From Lacibacter cauensis (GTDB lineage: Bacteria > Bacteroidota > Bacteroidia > Chitinophagales > Chitinophagaceae), in NCBI RefSeq assembly GCF_007830055.1, contig NZ_VLLE01000003.1, positions 682,001 to 746,000 of the forward strand: a stretch of 64,000 nucleotides of DNA. The letters are read 5' to 3'. The notes under the pieces were generated by a model that had not been told where the DNA came from, did not search any database, and worked only from the letters and a program-made list of their open reading frames with translations. Position 1 is the first letter of the stretch. Every line of letters starts with the position of its first letter. The position numbers were made by a program, and so were the translations under genes. Shown here one piece after another: positions 20,401-28,547 of this stretch.

Positions 20401-20439
20401 CATGGGCTGAGATTTATGAGGAATAAATTTCAACCCATG
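20401..20439 (+). terminator. hairpin after the iron-uptake genes
   Basis: A 15-bp stem with one mismatch and one G-U pair (20401-20415 with 20425-20439) begins 17 bp after the PepSY stop. The U-tail is weak. The 210 bp between here and the next gene show no recognisable gene; TATAATTG at 20631 is a near match to a -7 element. Confidence 0.6.
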
Positions 20440-20649
20440 TTTGTTATGTACAGCTGAATCGATACATTTGTTTCAGCAGGAACCTGCAGGTGCGTGTTCG
20501 AAAAAGGAATACCCCGGCTGTATAGTTTAGCTGAAACTCTGATTACAAGTGTTATATTTAATTCATCTGTTGTGTGGGCGTTGCCTGCATTGCAGCTGAT
20601 GGTGGATCTATAAAAAGATCTGAAAAATCATATAATTGCCGCTTGTATC

Positions 20650-22962
20650 ATGAACCGATTGCTTGCTTGTACTTTATTCATTTTTGCAGTTATTGTAACA
20701 GCTGCCTCCTGTTTTAACAAGGGCATGAGTGAAGGGGCGTTACCCAAAAACGTCAGTTACAATTTTCACATCCGCCCCATTCTTTCCGACAAATGTTTTA
20801 AATGTCATGGTCCCGATGCAGGTCACAGGGAAGCCGGTTTGCGGTTAGATCTTGCCGATAGTGCCTATGCACCGCTGCGTGATACAAAAGGAGCATTTGC
20901 CATTGTGCCAGGCAAACCTGAGCTGTCTGAATTAATTAAGCGGATAAGCTCTACAGATTCTGCTATCGTGATGCCCACACCCGAATCGCATTTAGGTGCA
21001 TTATCGGAATATGAAATTGATTTGTTTAAAAAATGGATCAAACAGGGAGCGAAGTACGAACCGCATTGGGCGTTTACGGCACCGGTAAAAGCGCCGCTGC
21101 CGGAAGTAAAAAATAAGAAGTGGGTAAAGAATGAAATTGATCGGTTTATTTTGGCAAAGTTGGAAGAAGAAGGATTAGAACCAAATGATGAAGCAGATAA
21201 GGAACGTTTATTAAAGCGGGTGAGTTTTGATCTCACAGGACTGCCGCCTTCTATCGAACTGATGGATCGTTTCTTGGCAGATAAGTCGGATGCAGCGTAT
21301 GAAAATATGGTGAATGCATTGCTGCAACTTCCGCAGTACGGCGAAAAGATGGCGGTGCATTGGATGGATGTTGCACGTTATGCTGATAGTTACGGTTACC
21401 AGGATGATAACATCCGCACACAATGGCCCTGGCGTGATTGGGTTATTTATGCATTTAACAAAAATATTCCGTACGATGAGTTTATTACCTGGCAGGTAGC
21501 AGGCGATCTGTTGCCGCAAGCAACAAAAGAAAATATACTGGCCACGGGTTTTTTCCGTAATCATAAATACACCGAAGAAGGTGGTGTAATTGATGAAGAA
21601 TACCGCATTGAATATTTAATTGATAAAACAAAAACATTCACGAAAGGTATTCTTGGTATTACGATTGAATGTGCACAATGCCATGATCATAAGTACGACC
21701 CGTTTTCGCAGAAAGATTATTATTCGTTGCTGGCGTTTTTCAATAACACCAAAGAAAAAGGGTTTGAAGGTGATGTAACAGCCTCGCAACCGGCAAAAAA
21801 TCCGGTGCTTACCATTACTGCCGAAGACAGGAAAAATCTGCTCAACTATATCAATTCAAAAGATACCAATGCGTTAATGGTATCGGTGATGGGCGAACTC
21901 GATACATTGCGTAAAACCTATGTACTCAACCGTGGTGTGTACGATCAACCGGGAGTTGAAGTACAAGCATCTGCTGTAAAAGCCGTGATGAAATTTGATA
22001 CTGCAAAATTTCCACGTAACAGGTTAGGTCTTGCGAAATGGACGGTTGACAGAAACAATCCGCTTACAGCAAGAGTATTTGTAAACCAGGTATGGCAGGA
22101 GTTTTTTGGAAAAGGATTGGTGAAAACATCTGGTGATTTTGGAATGCAAGGCGAGTTGCCATCGCATCCTGAATTACTCGATTGGCTGGCTGTAGATTTT
22201 ATGGAGAACGGCTGGGATATAAAAAGATTGGTGAAACAGATTGTAACCTCTGCTGCATACAGACAATCTGCAAAAGTTACTCAGCAACATTTACAAAAAG
22301 ATCCGGAGAATATTTATTTGGCAAGATCGCCACGTCAACGATTAAAAGCAGAGTTTATTCGTGACATGTATTTATCCTGCAGCGGACTGTTGGTAAGAAC
22401 AATCGGCGGTGCAAGTGTAAAACCATATCAACCCAAAGGCATTTGGGAAGCTGCATCATCGGGTCGTGGTGTATTGGCAACGTACAGGCAAGATCATAAC
22501 GAAGCCTTGTACAGGCGTGGATTGTATAATTTCATTAAGCTTACTGTTCCTCCTCCGAATATGATTATGTTCGATGCCAGCAACCGGGATCAATGCGAAG
22601 TAAAACGGTTGAAGACAAATACACCGTTGCAGGCGTTGATTATGATGAATGATCCTGCAGTGCTTGAAGCATCACGAGTGCTGGCGCAGCAACTGCTCGG
22701 CGAACAATCAACTGTAGAAGAAAAGATAAACAAGGCATTCCGGTTAATTATTTGCCGGCAGCCATCTGCAACGGAGAAAAAAATAGTGAAAGCATATTAC
22801 GATGAACAGTTGCAGTTATTTCAGCTAAACAAGTTAAATGCAGCCGTTACTCTTAAAGTGGGTGAGTATCCGCTCAACAAACAATTGAATGCACAGCAGC
22901 TGGCTGCAGTAATGAAAACCATCAATACGATTTATAACCTGGAAGAAGCAATTGTGAAATGA
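20650..22962 (+). CDS. planctomycete-type cytochrome c / DUF1549 / DUF1553 lipoprotein
   Basis: Exported lipoprotein (signal ending TAAS-C21) of 770 residues. The N-terminal PSCyt1 domain holds CFKCH (C49, C52, H53), a c-type heme site, within FHIRPILSDKCFKCHGPD. DUF1549 (PSCyt2) spans about 155-365 with a second CAQCH (C341, C344, H345). DUF1553 (PSD1) spans about 460-720 with RLGLAKWTV, NQVWQEFFGKG and SPRQRLKAEFIRD. This architecture is frequent in Planctomycetes and Verrucomicrobia and is nearly always paired with DUF1501, as here. Its biochemical role is not established; redox chemistry on extracellular sugar polymers has been suggested from context. First gene of a five-gene set. Confidence 0.9.
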   Translation: MNRLLACTLFIFAVIVTAASCFNKGMSEGALPKNVSYNFHIRPILSDKCFKCHGPDAGHREAGLRLDLADSAYAPLRDTKGAFAIVPGKPELSELIKRISSTDSAIVMPTPESHLGALSEYEIDLFKKWIKQGAKYEPHWAFTAPVKAPLPEVKNKKWVKNEIDRFILAKLEEEGLEPNDEADKERLLKRVSFDLTGLPPSIELMDRFLADKSDAAYENMVNALLQLPQYGEKMAVHWMDVARYADSYGYQDDNIRTQWPWRDWVIYAFNKNIPYDEFITWQVAGDLLPQATKENILATGFFRNHKYTEEGGVIDEEYRIEYLIDKTKTFTKGILGITIECAQCHDHKYDPFSQKDYYSLLAFFNNTKEKGFEGDVTASQPAKNPVLTITAEDRKNLLNYINSKDTNALMVSVMGELDTLRKTYVLNRGVYDQPGVEVQASAVKAVMKFDTAKFPRNRLGLAKWTVDRNNPLTARVFVNQVWQEFFGKGLVKTSGDFGMQGELPSHPELLDWLAVDFMENGWDIKRLVKQIVTSAAYRQSAKVTQQHLQKDPENIYLARSPRQRLKAEFIRDMYLSCSGLLVRTIGGASVKPYQPKGIWEAASSGRGVLATYRQDHNEALYRRGLYNFIKLTVPPPNMIMFDASNRDQCEVKRLKTNTPLQALIMMNDPAVLEASRVLAQQLLGEQSTVEEKINKAFRLIICRQPSATEKKIVKAYYDEQLQLFQLNKLNAAVTLKVGEYPLNKQLNAQQLAAVMKTINTIYNLEEAIVK

Positions 22963-23049
22963 GTGATTGTTTAGTAATGAACCGAATGATGAAGTGTGCG
23001 ACGCAACAGTTGTTGACCAAAGAAATGAACGCCGACTAAATAAAAAATT

Positions 23050-24495
23050 ATGCAAAAGGAATTTCTTGAACACAAACTAAATATTAACCGCAGGCGCTTT
23101 CTTACACAGGTAGGAATGGGTATTGGTGGTGCCGCATTGGGTTCGTTGCTGATGCCCGATTTGTTTGGTAAGAGCGAAGAAGAAATGATCATGACCGGGC
23201 TGCCGCATTTTGCACCCAAAGCAAAACGCATTATTTATTTGTTTCAGAACGGAGCACCATCGCAACTTGATTTGTTTGATTATAAACCGATGCTGCAACA
23301 AATGTATGGACAGGATTTGCCTGCATCCATTCGCATGGGTCAACGGTTAACAGGCATGACGGCGGGACAGGAAAAATTTCCATTGGCAGGTACAGCATTT
23401 CAGTTCAATCAATACGGTGCAGCCAGAGCATGGATCAGTGAGTTGTTGCCGCACACATCGAAAGTAGTGGATGATTTATGTATTGTTCGATCGATGTATA
23501 CCGAAGCAATTAATCATGATCCTGCATTAACATTTTTTCAAACAGGTGCACAGGTCGGTAATCGTCCAAGTATGGGTTCGTGGTTGAGTTATGGTTTGGG
23601 AAGTGAAAATAAAAACCTGCCTGCATTTTGTGTGTTGCTGTCGAGGGGAAGAGGTAATGGGCAAGGTGTGTATTCCAAATTATGGAGTAATGGATTTTTA
23701 GATTCATTTCATCAGGGTGTGCAGTTCAGCAGTGGCGATAATCCGGTGTTGTATCTTAATAATCCCGAAGGCATTGATAAAGCCGATCGCAGAAGAATGT
23801 TAGATAAGCTGGCTGCATTAAATGATGAATCGTACAAAGAGTTTGGCGATCCGGAGATCACTGCAAAAGTGCAGCAATACGAAATGGCGTATCGCATGCA
23901 AACAGCAGTGCCCGATATTACCGATCTCAGCAAAGAACCGGAAGATATTATTAAGCTGTACGGTCCTGATTGTTTAACACCTGGTACTTATGCCGCCAAC
24001 TGTTTGCTTGCAAGAAAATTATCGGAGAATGGGGTACGCTTTATACAGCTTTATCATCAAGGTTGGGATGGACATAACAATTTGCCATCGGAAATAAAAG
24101 GACAATGCCAGGATGTTGACCAGGCATCCGCAGCGTTGATCACCGATTTAAAACAACGTGGGCTACTCGATGAAACTTTGGTGATATGGGGTGGAGAGTT
24201 TGGTCGTACCAATTACTGCCAGGGTGTTTTAACCAAAGAAAATTATGGTCGTGATCATCATCCACGTTGCTTTACCATCTGGATGGCAGGCGGCGGTGTA
24301 AAGCCCGGCGTATATGGCGAAACAGATGAGTTTGGTTACAACATCATTAAAGATCCGGTACATGTACACGACTTTCATGCAACCGTGTTACACCTGATGG
24401 GGCTGGATCATGAAAAGCTGACGTTTAAATATCTCGGTCGTCGTTTTCGATTAACCGATGTTGCAGGTAAAGTAGTAAACGGGTTGATCGCATAA
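23050..24495 (+). CDS. DUF1501 (sulfatase-like) exported protein
   Basis: 481-residue protein with a twin-arginine-type leader (RRRFLTQVGMGIGGAALGSL near residues 14-33), so probably folded before export to the periplasm. The DUF1501 body has the alkaline-phosphatase-like layout: FQNGAPSQLDLFDYKP, SMYTEAINHDPA, HQGWDGHNNLP and VIWGGEFGRT, then GRDHHPRCFTIWMAGGGVK. These are positions equivalent to metal ligands in sulfatases, but the nucleophile is not certain. It is the constant partner of the DUF1549/DUF1553 protein 87 bp upstream. A hydrolase or transferase role on anionic or complex polysaccharide is inferred only. Confidence 0.88.
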   Translation: MQKEFLEHKLNINRRRFLTQVGMGIGGAALGSLLMPDLFGKSEEEMIMTGLPHFAPKAKRIIYLFQNGAPSQLDLFDYKPMLQQMYGQDLPASIRMGQRLTGMTAGQEKFPLAGTAFQFNQYGAARAWISELLPHTSKVVDDLCIVRSMYTEAINHDPALTFFQTGAQVGNRPSMGSWLSYGLGSENKNLPAFCVLLSRGRGNGQGVYSKLWSNGFLDSFHQGVQFSSGDNPVLYLNNPEGIDKADRRRMLDKLAALNDESYKEFGDPEITAKVQQYEMAYRMQTAVPDITDLSKEPEDIIKLYGPDCLTPGTYAANCLLARKLSENGVRFIQLYHQGWDGHNNLPSEIKGQCQDVDQASAALITDLKQRGLLDETLVIWGGEFGRTNYCQGVLTKENYGRDHHPRCFTIWMAGGGVKPGVYGETDEFGYNIIKDPVHVHDFHATVLHLMGLDHEKLTFKYLGRRFRLTDVAGKVVNGLIA

Positions 24496-24504
24496 TTATA
24501 CAGT

Positions 24505-25539
24505 ATGAATCGTAAACAATTCATTAAACATAGTTCCATTACTGCAGCAGGTCTATTGTGTGCGCCTGCAATTATTGGTGCAGCAAAACAGGAAACCATT
24601 CTTGGTCATAATAACAAACGTTATCGCATCAATACAAAATGGAGTCAGTTAAATGCAGCGCAATACCCGGTAAAGGATTGTCATGAAATGGTGCAGGATC
24701 AACAGGGCCGCATTATTTTATTGACCAATGAAACAAAGAACAATGTGCTCATCTATGATAAAAGCGGAAAGCTCATCAACAGTTGGGGACATGATTACCC
24801 CGGTGCACATGGTTTAACCCTGTTCAGTGAAAACGGAACCGATGTGATGTTCATTTGTGATAATGAGTTGCACCAGGTAATTAAAACAACTACCGATGGA
24901 AAGCAGTTGATGAAGCTTAACAATCCGAAAGAGGTTAATGCATACAGCAAAGCAGAAGAATATATACCTACTGAAACAGCCATTGCACCCAACGGTGATA
25001 TTTATGTGGCCGATGGTTATGGAAAAGATTTTATTATCCAGTACGATTACAAAGGAAACTACATCCGGCATTTCGGCGGCAGAGGAACAGGTGATGAATA
25101 TTTGATGAATGCACATGGTATTTGTATTGATGACAGGGATAAAAGCAATCCATGTTTGGTAGTAAGCTCCCGCCAGCAAAATGCATTTAAGCGGTATACA
25201 CTCGATGGAACATATATCAACACGATTGCATTGCCCGGTGCTTGGGTTTGCAGACCAGTGATTAAAGGCGATTATTTGTATGCTGCCGTTTTGCAAACCA
25301 ATGCAAGACAAGGCGAACAATCGGGTTTTGTATTGATACTGGATAAAAACTACAAAGTGGTTTCAAACATCGGTGGCAATTTACCTGCGTATAATAATGG
25401 GCTGCCCGATGAAATGTACCAGACCATTAAAGTATTTCAATACCCACACGATGTTTGTATTGACGATGAAGAAAACCTGTATGTGGCACAATGGAATTCC
25501 GGCAGGGTTTATCCTTATAAATTATCACCTGTACAATGA
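24505..25539 (+). CDS. exported six-bladed beta-propeller (NHL-type) protein
   Basis: 344 residues with an N-terminal export signal (KQFIKHSSITAAGLLCAPAIIGA) resembling a Tat or lipoprotein leader. The rest reads as a six-bladed propeller of the NHL/peptidylglycine-lyase-like type, with repeated blades such as GNYIRHFGGRGTGDEYLMN followed by AHGICIDD, and IAPNGDIYVADGYG and VCIDDEENLYVAQWNSGRV. It starts 9 bp after the DUF1501 stop and overlaps the next gene by 4 bp (ATGA), so translation is probably coupled. Such propellers bind ligands or partner proteins or act as lyases; no catalytic residue can be named here. Confidence 0.82.
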   Translation: MNRKQFIKHSSITAAGLLCAPAIIGAAKQETILGHNNKRYRINTKWSQLNAAQYPVKDCHEMVQDQQGRIILLTNETKNNVLIYDKSGKLINSWGHDYPGAHGLTLFSENGTDVMFICDNELHQVIKTTTDGKQLMKLNNPKEVNAYSKAEEYIPTETAIAPNGDIYVADGYGKDFIIQYDYKGNYIRHFGGRGTGDEYLMNAHGICIDDRDKSNPCLVVSSRQQNAFKRYTLDGTYINTIALPGAWVCRPVIKGDYLYAAVLQTNARQGEQSGFVLILDKNYKVVSNIGGNLPAYNNGLPDEMYQTIKVFQYPHDVCIDDEENLYVAQWNSGRVYPYKLSPVQ

Positions 25540-26318
25540 AGAGGCTTTTAATATATCTGCTTTTTCATTTAGCGTTGCAGGCACATAGCCAGCAGGTATT
25601 TCAATTGGCAACGCCTATGTTGAAATACGAATCAGCTTTTTTTAAAGACAGTACATCGTTCAGCATACAGTTTAATCAGCCCGGTGCAGAAGTACGTTAT
25701 ACCTTAAATGGAAAAGAGCCAACGGTAAATGATTTGTTATACAGTAAGCCTGTAAAGATTACAAAGCAAACATTGGTGAAAGTAAAAGCCTTCGGTAAAA
25801 ACTTTCTGCCATCTGCAACAGCAGAAATTGAATTTGTAAAAGATGGAAAGGCGATTGCAGGCATGGAATTTTCGAAACCGCATGAGCAATACAGCAGCAG
25901 TAAAAAAGATATACTGTTTGATAATGCCGGTGGCAGTTTACAATTCCGGAACGGCACATGGCTTGGTTATAACATTGATACAGTTGAAGTGTTGATTCAT
26001 CTGCAAAAGCAGGAGCAGATCAATACAGTGCTTGTTGATCTGTTGCAGGATGAAGGCAGCTGGATTTTTTTACCGCAGCAGATACAACTGTACTACTATG
26101 ATGAACAACAAAAAGTATTTGTGCAGGCTGCTGATGAACAGCAGTTGTTTGAACAACAGGTACCCCGCAGAACTGTTTCAAAAAAAGTGACAGTAAAGCG
26201 TAAGGTAAAAACAAACAAACTTAAACTGGTGTTGTTACCGGTAAAACCTATTCCCGATTGGCATACAGGAAAAGGAAATCATGCATGGTTGTTTATTGAT
26301 GAAATAAAAGTTTACTGA
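25536..26318 (+). CDS. secreted FN3-associated / discoidin-like protein
   Basis: 260-residue exported protein (signal ending ALQAHSQ). Residues about 45-95 form a chitobiase-C/FN3-associated domain (AEVRYTLNGKEPTVNDLLY, then VKVKAFGKNFLPS). Residues about 110-260 form a beta-sandwich with FRNGTWLGYN and the end motif PDWHTGKGNHAWLFIDEIKVY. This whole tail is clearly paralogous to the C-terminal 230 residues of the next gene product. It overlaps the propeller gene by 4 bp and precedes the next gene by 4 bp, tight operon spacing. Probably a carbohydrate- or protein-binding accessory module; no catalytic motif is seen. Confidence 0.75.
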   Translation: MKRLLIYLLFHLALQAHSQQVFQLATPMLKYESAFFKDSTSFSIQFNQPGAEVRYTLNGKEPTVNDLLYSKPVKITKQTLVKVKAFGKNFLPSATAEIEFVKDGKAIAGMEFSKPHEQYSSSKKDILFDNAGGSLQFRNGTWLGYNIDTVEVLIHLQKQEQINTVLVDLLQDEGSWIFLPQQIQLYYYDEQQKVFVQAADEQQLFEQQVPRRTVSKKVTVKRKVKTNKLKLVLLPVKPIPDWHTGKGNHAWLFIDEIKVY

Positions 26319-26322
26319 TTTT

Positions 26323-28476
26323 ATGCAACGCTGGAAAGCTATCCTCTTTAATGTATCGCTGGTATTCAATTGCCTGCTCTTGTTTTTAGTAGTATTTGAG
26401 AGCAGGCTTGCTGTTCCTGTGTGGTTGCAGATTGCGGGCCGTATGCATCCGCTGGTACTACATTTTCCGTTGGTGCTGATTGTTGTTTATGCATTGGCTG
26501 TATTGTTTCTTCCGCCACATAAAACACCAACTGAAATTACTTATGCAAATGCAGTTTCATTTGTTTTGCTGATCGCTGCGTTTACCGCAGTTACAACATC
26601 GCTCATGGGTTTGTTTCTTTCGAAAGAAGAAGGGTATGATGCAGATGCATTGTTGTGGCATAAATGGGGCGGTATTGCTATTGCATGGTTTACGTTGGGT
26701 TGGTATGCTTTTTATCAAAAAATACAAACAAGGAAGATTGTAACTGTTGGTACTTCTTTTTTTGCATTACTACTGATTATCGTTACCGGACATTTAGGTG
26801 CAGGCGTAACACATGGCGAAACATTTCTTACAGCTCCGTTGCAGAAGCTACAGAAAGAAACGCCTGTTGCGATAGAAGATGCAGAAGTGTTTACGCACAT
26901 GGTAAAACCGATACTTGAAGCAAAATGTATTTCCTGTCATAACAACAACAAAGCAAAAGGCGAACTGGTAATGCAATCGGAAGAACTGTTGTTGAAAGGT
27001 GGAAAGAATGGAAAACTTTGGGATACAACTGTTGCTGATCTTGGTTTGTTATTGCAACGTATACACTTACCGATGGAGCAAAAGAAACACATGCCACCGA
27101 AAGGTAAACCACAACTTACCGATGAGGAGATTGCAATATTGACTTACTGGATAAGAAAAGGAGCTGATTTTAAATTGCGTGTTGCACAACTTCCTGTGGG
27201 CGACAGTCTGCAACTAATTGCAGCAAGATTATTCTCATCATCTGCTACACCTGTCTACAATTTTGAAGAAGCTGATGTAGCACTTATTGCCAAGCTGAAT
27301 ACCGTTAACCGCATTGTGAGCAAAGAAGCAGAAGGTTCTCCTGCATTAGCTGTTAATTTTTTCAATAGCAGCCTGTTTAAAAGCGAGCAGCTGAAAGAGC
27401 TGGAGAAAATCAAAAAACAAATTGTTGCAATTGATCTTGCAAAAATGCCGGTACAGGATGCTGATCTTCAGTTCATCAGTGAATGTGAGAATCTCCGTCG
27501 GTTAAATTTATCTTTTACAAACATTACCGGTAATGGTTTGCTGCAATTGAAAAAGTTGAAATTTTTACGAAGCCTCAGTCTGGCAGGAACCAATATCAGC
27601 AGCGCTCAACTTGAACTGCTGCGAAGTTTTCCCGAATTGAAAACAGTGTATGTGTGGAATACAAAAATTACTGGGAATGATCTGGAACAGTTACGGCAAA
27701 AACTAAAATCTATTGATTTTATTACCGGTTATAAAGGCGATACGACTATTTTGAAGTTAACGCCGCCTGTATTGTTGAACGAAGAAACTTTTCTTACAGG
27801 TGATCCTGTTCCTTTAAAGCTGAAGCATTATATACAAGGTGCGGTCATCCGTTATACTACAGACGGAAGTGAACCGGATAGTTTACAGTCTGCAATTTTT
27901 AAAGGCACCGAACAGATCAACAGCAATACGTTTATCCGTGCAAAAGCATATAAAAGCGGATGGATCAGCAGCGATATTTTTGAAACACGTTTTTACAAGA
28001 GTACCTACAAGCCCGATACAATTGTGTACATCAGCAAACCGAATGAAAAGTATAAAGATGAAAGCGGGAAAACATTGTTCGATCTGCAAAAAGGCGAACG
28101 CAATTTTCAGTTAGGCAACTGGATTGCTTTTCGTGAAAACAGGATGGAATGTTTGCTGCCGTTCTCAAAACCGGTGCAACTGGAAAGCGTTACGTTAAGC
28201 ACACTGGTTGATGTAGGAAGTTATATTATGCCGCCGCAACTCGTAGAAGTGTGGGGAGGAAATGATGCGAAAAATTTGAAACTCTTAGGCCGGTTAAAAC
28301 CCGAACAACCTGTGAAGTTGATGCCTGTTACCATGAAAGGATTTGAATGTAAGTTTCCGGCCACGACTGTAAAATACATTAAGCTTATTGCAACACCAGT
28401 GGGCAAATTGCCTGCATGGCATCCGGGTAAAGGCGATAAAGGGTGGATATTTGTTGATGAGTTGCTGTTGAATTGA
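26323..28476 (+). CDS. membrane c-type cytochrome with LRR and FN3-associated modules
   Basis: 717 residues in four parts. (1) A DUF2231-like membrane domain, about 8-165, with four or five helices and HPLVLHFPLVL (H42, H47). (2) A cytochrome-c domain with CISCH at 202-206 and a downstream MPPKGKPQLT loop supplying a possible Met ligand. (3) Two or three leucine-rich repeats near 385-460 (LRRLNLSFTNITGNGLLQL). (4) An FN3-associated plus discoidin-like tail, about 490-717, homologous to the preceding gene product. This joins electron transfer at the inner membrane to a periplasmic binding region. It is the last gene of the five-gene set; the GH3 gene after it has its own promoter-like element. 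Confidence 0.82.
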   Translation: MQRWKAILFNVSLVFNCLLLFLVVFESRLAVPVWLQIAGRMHPLVLHFPLVLIVVYALAVLFLPPHKTPTEITYANAVSFVLLIAAFTAVTTSLMGLFLSKEEGYDADALLWHKWGGIAIAWFTLGWYAFYQKIQTRKIVTVGTSFFALLLIIVTGHLGAGVTHGETFLTAPLQKLQKETPVAIEDAEVFTHMVKPILEAKCISCHNNNKAKGELVMQSEELLLKGGKNGKLWDTTVADLGLLLQRIHLPMEQKKHMPPKGKPQLTDEEIAILTYWIRKGADFKLRVAQLPVGDSLQLIAARLFSSSATPVYNFEEADVALIAKLNTVNRIVSKEAEGSPALAVNFFNSSLFKSEQLKELEKIKKQIVAIDLAKMPVQDADLQFISECENLRRLNLSFTNITGNGLLQLKKLKFLRSLSLAGTNISSAQLELLRSFPELKTVYVWNTKITGNDLEQLRQKLKSIDFITGYKGDTTILKLTPPVLLNEETFLTGDPVPLKLKHYIQGAVIRYTTDGSEPDSLQSAIFKGTEQINSNTFIRAKAYKSGWISSDIFETRFYKSTYKPDTIVYISKPNEKYKDESGKTLFDLQKGERNFQLGNWIAFRENRMECLLPFSKPVQLESVTLSTLVDVGSYIMPPQLVEVWGGNDAKNLKLLGRLKPEQPVKLMPVTMKGFECKFPATTVKYIKLIATPVGKLPAWHPGKGDKGWIFVDELLLN

Positions 28477-28519
28477 TCTTATCGTCTGACGAATGAAAAT
28501 AAAGTGTAGGCTGCCTTTG

Positions 28520-28527
28520 TAATTTTG
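28520..28527 (+). promoter_or_regulatory. predicted -7 element of the GH3 gene
   Basis: TAATTTTG, an exact TAnnTTTG, lies 20 bp before the ATG at 28548. It suggests the glycosidase can be transcribed separately from the cytochrome cluster. Confidence 0.45.
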
Positions 28528-28547
28528 ATTTTTTTTGCACGCAGTAT

